Assembly: GCA_026399475.1 (NCBI GenBank)
Contig: JAPLQY010000023.1
Coordinates: forward strand, 118,369 to 182,368
Length of the DNA stretch: 64,000 nucleotides
Source: Rhodocyclales bacterium
GTDB taxonomy: Bacteria > Pseudomonadota > Gammaproteobacteria > Burkholderiales > Rhodocyclaceae
Direction of reading: 5' to 3'
Each line of letters starts with the position of its first letter. The first letter of the stretch is position 1. Positions 58,871-64,000 of the stretch are shown piece after piece. A program made the translations under genes and the position numbers. Below the pieces are notes generated by a model. That model saw only the letters and a program-made list of their open reading frames with translations, was not told the DNA's origin and did not search any database.

Positions 58871-59989
58871 ATGCCTGAAGAATTACAAGTCATAGCCAAG
58901 ACTGTCGTTTGGTGGGGTTTCGGTCTCGGTTTCATCTTTGGTTTTTTCGCCAACAAGACCAACTTCTGCACCATGGGGGCCGTGTCTGATGTCGTCAACA
59001 TGGGCGACTGGGGGCGCATGCGGGCTTGGCTGCTGACCATCGCGGTCGCCATTCTCGGCACCAACCTCCTGGCCTACACGGGCAAGATCAACCTCGCCAA
59101 CACCATATACACAGGGCAGAACCTGCCCTGGCTGGCGCACATCGTCGGCGGCCTGATCTTCGGCATCGGCATGACGCTGGCTTCGGGATGCGGCAACAAG
59201 ACGCTGGTACGTGTTGGCGGCGGCAATCTGAAAGCCGTGGTGGTGTTCATCTACATGGCCTATTCGGCCAATGTCACCCTGCGTGGCATCTTCGCCGTGC
59301 CGCGCGTCGAATGGCTGCAAGCGCCCGGAGTGACGCTGAACCTGCCCACCAACCAGACTCTGCCGCACCTGCTGCATGCCAGCCTCGGCATGGATCTGGC
59401 CTCCGCCGAATTGGTCTTCGCGCTGGTTCTGTCGGGCCTGCTGATGGCCTTTGTGCTGTTGAACAAGTCGTTCTGGGAAAACAAGGACAACTTCATCGCC
59501 GGCATCGTGCTCGGCAGCGTGGTAGTTGCAGGCTGGTACATTACCGGCAAACTGGGCTGGATGGAAAATCCCGAAACACTGACCGAGATGGCGATCGGCA
59601 CCAATTCCAAGCTGGCCGAGTCGATGTCATTCATCGCCCCTTCCGGCTATACGCTGGAACTGTGGTCCTTGTGGACCGACAGGAGCACGGTGGTCACCTG
59701 GGGCATCGCCACCGTATTCGGCGTCGGCATAGGCTCCTTTTTGTATGCGGTTGCGACCAAGGCTTTTCGCTGGGAGCACTTCATCTCGGCGCAGGACATG
59801 TTCCGCCATATCATCGGCGGCGTGCTGATGGGCTTCGGCGGCGTCACCGCCATGGGTTGTACCGTCGGCCAGGGTATTACGGGCTTTTCGACCCTGTCGG
59901 TGGGCGCGATCATCACCTTCGTTGCGATCATTCTCGGCGCCGCCGCGACCATGAAGTATGAGTACTGGCGGATGATGCGCGAAGCTTGA
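58871..59989 (+). CDS. YeeE/YedE-family sulfur-compound transporter
   Basis: 372 residues, about nine hydrophobic helices. It carries the conserved cysteine motifs of the family: ANKTNFCTMG near residue 33, TLASGCGNKTLVRVGGGNLK, and TAMGCTVGQGITG. In TsuA, the structurally known member, the equivalent cysteines relay thiosulfate through the pore. The substrate here could be thiosulfate or another sulfur species. It is followed 229 bp later by the Met-rich repeat gene on the same strand. Confidence 0.9.
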   Translation: MPEELQVIAKTVVWWGFGLGFIFGFFANKTNFCTMGAVSDVVNMGDWGRMRAWLLTIAVAILGTNLLAYTGKINLANTIYTGQNLPWLAHIVGGLIFGIGMTLASGCGNKTLVRVGGGNLKAVVVFIYMAYSANVTLRGIFAVPRVEWLQAPGVTLNLPTNQTLPHLLHASLGMDLASAELVFALVLSGLLMAFVLLNKSFWENKDNFIAGIVLGSVVVAGWYITGKLGWMENPETLTEMAIGTNSKLAESMSFIAPSGYTLELWSLWTDRSTVVTWGIATVFGVGIGSFLYAVATKAFRWEHFISAQDMFRHIIGGVLMGFGGVTAMGCTVGQGITGFSTLSVGAIITFVAIILGAAATMKYEYWRMMREA

Positions 59990-60218
59990 CCTCGCAACCA
60001 AAGTGGTTTATTCGGCCATAGAAAAAAACGGCAGCGGGCGTCGTTGTTATCAGTAATCATGGCATCCGTGCGAAGAATATGCCGCGCCGGTCACTGATTG
60101 GCGTCAAAGCAAGTTGTGCGGAGGAGAAGGGGGATGATCGCCGTACCGTCGGCGTCGATTCCTTTTGTGCCTCTACCCGGTTTCTATTTTCCATTGATTC
60201 GACCATTTGGAGGCAACG

Positions 60219-61529
60219 ATGCAATTCCGTAAATCCCTGATGACTGCCGCGCTCGCGGTGATGCTGCAAGTTCCCGTATCCGGCATGGCCGCCGACGCCA
60301 TGCAAATGCCCGCCATGGGCGACTGGAGCAAGGGCATGGGCGACTGGATGACCGCCATGACCAATCCGCAGATGATGAACTCGATGATGGGCATGATGGA
60401 TCCCAAAGTGATGGGACCCTGGATGACCGCCATGACCGATCCGAAGATGATGGCCTCGATGATGCAGATGATGGACCCGAAGGTCATCACGCCCTGGATC
60501 GCCAGCATGACCGATCCGAAGATGATGAACAGCATGATGGCGATGGCCGATCCCAAGGTGTGGACCCCCTGGATCAAGACCATGACCGATCCGAAGTTCA
60601 TGAATTCGATGATCGCCATGGGCGACCCCAAGATGTGGACGCCCTTCATCACCGCCATGACCGATCCGAAGATGATGAATTCGATGATGTCGGTGGTCGA
60701 CCCGAAGGTTTGGACACCTTTCATCACCTCGATGACCGACCCAAAATTCATGAACTCCATGATGGGCATGGTCGAGCCGAAGGTCTGGATGCCCTTCGTC
60801 ACCGCCATGACCGATCCGAAGATGATGGCCAGCATGACCGCCATGATGGATCCAAAGGTGATCGGTCCCTGGATGACCGCAATGACCGACCCCAAGCTGA
60901 TGAACAGCATGATGGCCATGATGGATCCCAAGGTGATGACACCCTGGATGAACGCCATGCTTGATCCGAAGATGATGGACTCCATGATGAAGATGATGGA
61001 TCCCGCGATCATGATGCCGTGGATGACGGCCATGACCGATCCGAAGATGATGAACAGCATGATGGCTGTGATGGATCCCAAGATGTGGACTCCCTTCATG
61101 GTAGCCATGACCGATCCCAAGCTGATGAACAGCATGATGCAGATGGCTTCACCGGAAATGATGAACCATTGGATGGGCATGATGACCAATCCGCAGATGA
61201 TGGACGCCATGATGAAGATGATGAACCCGGCGCTCATGGTGCAGATGATGAATGCCATGTCGGTGGCGATGACCGCCATGCCGAAGATGACCAACGACAT
61301 GAACAAGGCGATGGTGGGTACCGCCAAGACCACCACCAAGGCCGCAACGAAGGCGGCCAAGACCGGTGCCAAGGCCGGTGGTGACATGGCCAAGGAAGGC
61401 GCCAAGGCCAGCGGTGAGATGGCGAAGTCCGGCGCCAAGGCAGCCGAAGCGGGCGCAAAGGCCGGTGCCGATACTGCCAAGGCCGGCACCGATGCGGCTG
61501 CCAAGACCGCCGACGCCGTCAAGAAGTAA
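60219..61529 (+). CDS. Secreted methionine-rich tandem-repeat protein
   Basis: 436 residues from ATG 60219, with GGAGG nine bases upstream. A Sec signal (SLMTAALAVMLQVPVSGMAA) is followed by a short Met-rich lead, then 12 units of exactly 25 residues with consensus MTDPKMMNSMMAMMDPKVMTPWMTA; I count 90 Met in those 300 residues. Each unit is itself a pseudo-duplication of MxDPKxM. A C-terminal tail of about 90 residues is Ala/Lys/Gly-rich (AKAGGDMAKEGAKASGEMAK), like LEA or histone-like tails. No Cys or His-rich sites. Candidate roles: Cu(I)/Ag(I) binding or a sacrificial sink for oxidants in the periplasm. I know no named family. Confidence 0.9.
   Translation: MQFRKSLMTAALAVMLQVPVSGMAADAMQMPAMGDWSKGMGDWMTAMTNPQMMNSMMGMMDPKVMGPWMTAMTDPKMMASMMQMMDPKVITPWIASMTDPKMMNSMMAMADPKVWTPWIKTMTDPKFMNSMIAMGDPKMWTPFITAMTDPKMMNSMMSVVDPKVWTPFITSMTDPKFMNSMMGMVEPKVWMPFVTAMTDPKMMASMTAMMDPKVIGPWMTAMTDPKLMNSMMAMMDPKVMTPWMNAMLDPKMMDSMMKMMDPAIMMPWMTAMTDPKMMNSMMAVMDPKMWTPFMVAMTDPKLMNSMMQMASPEMMNHWMGMMTNPQMMDAMMKMMNPALMVQMMNAMSVAMTAMPKMTNDMNKAMVGTAKTTTKAATKAAKTGAKAGGDMAKEGAKASGEMAKSGAKAAEAGAKAGADTAKAGTDAAAKTADAVKK
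60357..61256 (+). repeat. Tandem array of twelve 75-bp coding repeats
   Basis: Twelve in-frame 75-bp units fill 60357-61256 with no indel between units: 60357 is the ATG of unit 1 and 61257 the ATG of the first divergent residue after the array. Units are similar but not identical at DNA level (synonymous and Met/Val/Ile/Trp replacements), so the array is old and under selection for length. The repeat causes a long open frame on the opposite strand, which is an artefact. Confidence 0.9.
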
Positions 61530-61535
61530 GCGGAT

Positions 61536-61598
61536 CGCCTCCTGACGGAGGCGTGCAAGGAGGGGGTGGCGCCGCCGCTCCCTCCGGTACCATCTTTT
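61536..61598 (+). terminator. Two hairpins and a T-run after the Met-rich gene
   Basis: CGCCTCC-TGAC-GGAGGCG (61536-61553) is followed by a larger stem GGAGGG...CCCTCC (61559-61585) and then TTTTT at 61594-61598, nine bases beyond the stem. This may be a leaky terminator that lowers DUF302 expression relative to the Met-rich protein. The T-run is not adjacent to the stem, so it is not a textbook terminator. Confidence 0.4.
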
Positions 61599-61612
61599 TG
61601 GAGGACGTTCCC

Positions 61613-62332
61613 ATGCTGCGGAACATCGGTAGAAAATTCGCCACTGCCCTGCTATGCGCGGGTTTGGCAATCCAGTTTGCCCAGGCTGCGGATGAAGGCG
61701 TCAAGCGCGACAGCAAGCCCAGCCAACTCCCCGCGCAGAACCTGCAGGGCTCGCCCCTGCCCTTCAACATCCAGATGCCGCCGACGCGGCCAAAGGAAGA
61801 TGTCGCACCCAACACGGTACGCGAGTCGATCAGTGCCGAAGCGCGCGCCAATTTCGTTTCGTCCATGATGGCGATGAATCCCTTCTCGATGCAGGACATG
61901 GTCGCCATGATGGCGGTCAAGTATCCCGCCAAGGAGGGCTTGAGCTACGACGATGTCGTTACTGCGATGAAAACCAAGGCCAATGAACTGAATTTCAAGT
62001 TCGTCGGCCACAATCCCTTGTGGAAGGACATCGTCGCCATCACCGGCAAGCAGGACACGCCGCGCGTCGAGTTCTTCACCTTCTGCGACGCCATGGTGGC
62101 GCGCGAGATTCTCGACCTGAGCATCGAGTTCGCGGTTTTCCTGCCCTGCCGCGTTGCGGTTCTCGAAGACGCGCACAAGAAGATCTGGCTCATGACCCTC
62201 GACTGGGACGTGCGCTGGCTCGACAGCAGCAAGAACCCCAATCAGATGTCGGCGAGTCTGCGCGAAAAATCCATCATGGTGCGCGAGGCCATCGACAAGA
62301 TCATGCGTGCCGGCGCCAACGGGGACTTCTGA
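61613..62332 (+). CDS. Secreted DUF302-domain protein with a Met-rich patch
   Basis: 239 residues from ATG 61613, with GGAGG upstream. A Sec signal (TALLCAGLAIQFAQA) leads to a Pro-rich linker. A striking stretch FVSSMMAMNPFSMQDMVAMM, at about residues 80-100, echoes the repeat of the preceding gene. A DUF302 domain follows (YDDVVTAMKTKANELNFKFV...WKDIVAITGKQ...VEFFTFCDAMVAREIL). DUF302 proteins occur in sulfur-oxidising bacteria near redox genes; their activity is unknown. A pair Cys (FCDAM and PCRVAV) is present. Physical contact with the Met-rich protein is inferred. Confidence 0.85.
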   Translation: MLRNIGRKFATALLCAGLAIQFAQAADEGVKRDSKPSQLPAQNLQGSPLPFNIQMPPTRPKEDVAPNTVRESISAEARANFVSSMMAMNPFSMQDMVAMMAVKYPAKEGLSYDDVVTAMKTKANELNFKFVGHNPLWKDIVAITGKQDTPRVEFFTFCDAMVAREILDLSIEFAVFLPCRVAVLEDAHKKIWLMTLDWDVRWLDSSKNPNQMSASLREKSIMVREAIDKIMRAGANGDF

Positions 62333-62333
62333 C

Positions 62334-63077
62334 TCAATACCGGGTAACCAACTCCAGCCAGGCATCGGGCAGGATGGCGAGGACCCGGGTGGCGATCAGC
62401 TTGTCCATCCCGGTGGCGATGAAGATGCCCGAAACCATCGCCAGCAGTCCGAAACCGTGCCGCAAGCCGGAGCTGTGCCCGAGCGCCCATCCTTTCAGGC
62501 GCGAGAATCCGGCGCGGGACGCATAGGCGGCCAAGACCAGCGGGGTGGCCGCGCCGAGCCCGAACAGTCCCAGCAGCAAGGCGCCGAGGCCGGCATCGCG
62601 GCCGGTGGCCACGAGTGCCAGCGACGAAACCAGCATTGGTCCCGCGCACGGGCTCCAGGCCAGACCCAGCAGGCCGCCGAAGAACAAGGCGGCGGCGGGC
62701 GACTGATGTCCTACCGCGCCAGCCAACCGGTCTGCCGACAAGGCCAGAGGCTGGACCAGGCGCGAAACCAGATTCGCCATGGGATCGATCCAAAGCGCCA
62801 GCCCGAAGGCAATGAGGCTGATCGCAGCCACCTGGTGCACCCATTCCGCATCGAGTTCCATGGCGGGACCTAGGGCGCCGAGTATCCACCCGGCCACTGC
62901 GAAAGCCGTGGTCATGCCGATGCCCATTAGCAGCGGGGCCGACCGATGGCGCTGCATGGCGCCACCGACGACCATCGGCAACAGGGGCAATACGCAAGGC
63001 GAGAGCGCGGTCAGGATTCCGGCCGCGTAGGTGATACCGATACTCGCGGGAATGAAGGTGTGGACGGCAACCGTCAC
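62334..63077 (-). CDS. CcdA/DsbD-like membrane thiol transporter
   Basis: 247 residues from GTG 63077 (VTVAVHTFIPASIGITYAAG), with AAGGA upstream; the longer frame to 63167 overlaps the thioredoxin gene. Six helices are visible. The two redox cysteines are in the conserved settings LSPCVLPLLP and LAWSPCAGPML. Proteins of this kind carry electrons from cytosolic thioredoxin across the membrane to periplasmic partners. The gene stops one base after the convergent DUF302 stop. It starts 11 bp inside the end of the thioredoxin gene region, so both are coupled. Confidence 0.88.
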   Translation of the reverse strand: MTVAVHTFIPASIGITYAAGILTALSPCVLPLLPMVVGGAMQRHRSAPLLMGIGMTTAFAVAGWILGALGPAMELDAEWVHQVAAISLIAFGLALWIDPMANLVSRLVQPLALSADRLAGAVGHQSPAAALFFGGLLGLAWSPCAGPMLVSSLALVATGRDAGLGALLLGLFGLGAATPLVLAAYASRAGFSRLKGWALGHSSGLRHGFGLLAMVSGIFIATGMDKLIATRVLAILPDAWLELVTRY

Positions 63078-63087
63078 TGCAGGTCCT

Positions 63088-63471
63088 TCAAAGCGCCTTG
63101 GCAAACAGCTGCTTGAGCTGATCGGGACGGAAGTCTCCGGTCGTGCGTGCGCGTTCCTGCTCTCCACGGAAAACTACCAGTGTGGAAAAACTGGAGACAT
63201 TGAAGCGTTTGCGCAGGTTTTCTTCCTTGAAATAATCGGCCTGGAATACCGTGACCCGGTCGAGCGACTTATCGTCCTTCAGTGCCTTTACCCCGCGCTC
63301 CTGCATTACGCAGACCGGGCACCAGCCGCTGTGGAACTGGATGGCGGTAACCCTGCCTTCGCTGCGTGCGCGGGCGAAACCGTCTGCCTCGTAAGGTACG
63401 ACGTCGAGCGCCAGGGCAGGGATGGCGATCATTGTGGTGAGCAGCAGCGACAGTCGGACTATATGTTTCAA
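63088..63471 (-). CDS. Secreted thioredoxin-like protein
   Basis: 127 residues if translation starts at TTG 63471, giving a typical signal peptide (M)KHIVRLSLLLTTMIAIPALA. ATG 63522 would add 17 residues without a ribosome site. The redox motif is FHSGWCPVCVMQE, with cis-Pro replaced by Ser/Thr context FNVSSFSTLVVF. It is the probable periplasmic acceptor of the CcdA-like protein encoded 10 bp downstream. Targets may be oxidised cysteines of neighbours; not shown. Confidence 0.8.
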   Translation of the reverse strand: MKHIVRLSLLLTTMIAIPALALDVVPYEADGFARARSEGRVTAIQFHSGWCPVCVMQERGVKALKDDKSLDRVTVFQADYFKEENLRKRFNVSSFSTLVVFRGEQERARTTGDFRPDQLKQLFAKAL

Positions 63472-63603
63472 GGGTGAGTTCCGGTCAGGGGATGCCGCAT
63501 TCTGGGCTTCGGCTTCGGGCATGGCAAAGCAATCGGACTTATCGCGCCAAAAGCATTTCTTGGGGAATCCGCTGTAACAGGCAACGCGCGAGCAGATACA
63601 TAT

Positions 63604-63633
63604 TTGACAGCGGCTTCGACCATTGGTTAGAAT
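63604..63633 (+). promoter_or_regulatory. Sigma-70 promoter of rplM
   Basis: TTGACA (63604-63609), 18-bp spacer, TAGAAT (63628-63633). The -35 is perfect and the -10 differs at one position. It lies 82 bp before the rplM start, with the start point expected near 63640. It fits strong, growth-linked expression of rplM-rpsI. Confidence 0.75.
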
Positions 63634-63715
63634 ACTCGGCTTTCCGGGAAGCGCATGGGCGGATTCCATCCATTGCTGCGCCGCCGGGTTATCGAAGCAA
63701 GCAAGGAACACGAGA

Positions 63716-64000
63716 ATGAAAACATTTTCCGCCAAGCCGCAAGAGGTCCAGCACGACTGGGTTGTCGTCGATGCCACGGACAAGGTGCTCGGCCGGCTGG
63801 CTGCCGCGATTGCACACCGTCTGCGGGGCAAGCACAAGGCCATCTATACGCCGCACGTCGATACCGGCGACTACATTGTCGTGGTGAACGTCGAGAAGCT
63901 GCGCGTTACCGGCAACAAGGCCCAAGACAAGACGTACTACAGCCACACCGGCTATCCGGGCGGTATCAACGAAACCAACTTCACCAAGCTGCAGCAGCGT
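63716..64000 (+). CDS. rplM: 50S ribosomal protein L13, N-terminal part
   Basis: 95 codons to the window edge, of about 142 in the family. It begins [20 protein letters not shown] and has [36 protein letters not shown] and [11 protein letters not shown], all hallmarks of L13. AAGGAACACGAG precedes the start. rpsI (S9) should follow just outside. No break is seen. Confidence 0.98.
   Translation, partial: MKTFSAKPQEVQHDWVVVDATDKVLGRLAAAIAHRLRGKHKAIYTPHVDTGDYIVVVNVEKLRVTGNKAQDKTYYSHTGYPGGINETNFTKLQQR

Noticed and set aside
60357..61256. Regular 75-bp periodicity that could suggest a CRISPR or satellite array
   Set aside because: Units are contiguous, lack unique spacers, and stay in frame as protein repeats.
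60173..61558. 461-residue open frame on the minus strand opposite the Met-rich gene, rich in Ile/Met/Phe like a membrane protein
   Set aside because: It is the reverse complement of the 75-bp coding repeat; the plus-strand gene has signal peptide, ribosome site and sensible composition.

Overview
The window is a GC-rich, densely coded chromosomal segment, most likely from a betaproteobacterium of the Rhodocyclales/Nitrosomonadales type. The gene order miaB-phoH-ybeY-corC-lnt, the glyQ-glyS-gmhB-plsC block, ubiA-ubiD, a urt-ure urea operon and rplM with a consensus sigma-70 promoter all fit that group. The species assignment is inference; no rRNA or tRNA gene, CRISPR array, transposase or phage gene was seen. 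Layout: 0-10.6 kb holds the tail of a RidA-like gene, recG, a zinc-ribbon/Cdd1 pair, ubiA, ubiD, a SulP-STAS-USP-USP fusion transporter, and a hemerythrin divergent from an AlkB-type alkane monooxygenase. 10.6-22.2 kb is one long nitrogen-scavenging operon, urtABCDE-ureDABC-(alpha/beta hydrolase)-ureEFG. It is preceded by a near-consensus sigma-54 promoter and two NtrC-like sites spaced 32 bp. 22.2-36.6 kb is the most unusual region: two divergent gene sets that together look like a trans-envelope electron conduit. The leftward operon encodes a His-rich membrane protein, an 18-heme cytochrome c, a ferredoxin/FAD oxidoreductase and a GlrK/GlrR-like two-component system whose regulator lacks the sigma-54 contact loop. 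The rightward set encodes a 4-heme cytochrome, an NHL-repeat lipoprotein, a 670-residue putative outer-membrane beta-barrel, a second NHL protein, a 12-heme cytochrome and a small unknown protein. A lipoprotein resembling M48 peptidases but without the zinc-binding histidines follows. 36.6-43.3 kb is the Anbu cluster (circularly permuted ATP-grasp, alpha-E, Anbu proteasome homologue, transglutaminase/DUF2126). 43.5-57.9 kb is mostly housekeeping: DODA-type dioxygenase, glutaredoxin-like protein, gloA, a YgjP peptidase with a degenerate paralogue, plsC, gmhB, glyS, glyQ, lnt, corC, ybeY, phoH, miaB, queC. A 119-bp insertion with an 18-bp direct repeat separates glyQ from glyS. 58-63.5 kb holds redox and sulfur genes: a TlpA-like thioredoxin, a YeeE/YedE transporter, an extraordinary secreted methionine-rich protein (12 exact 25-residue repeats, 90 Met in 300 residues), a DUF302 protein with its own Met-rich patch, a CcdA-like membrane protein and a secreted thioredoxin. 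The window ends in rplM. The two strongest candidates for undescribed biology are the conduit with its embedded regulator and the Met-rich repeat protein with its thiol-redox neighbours.
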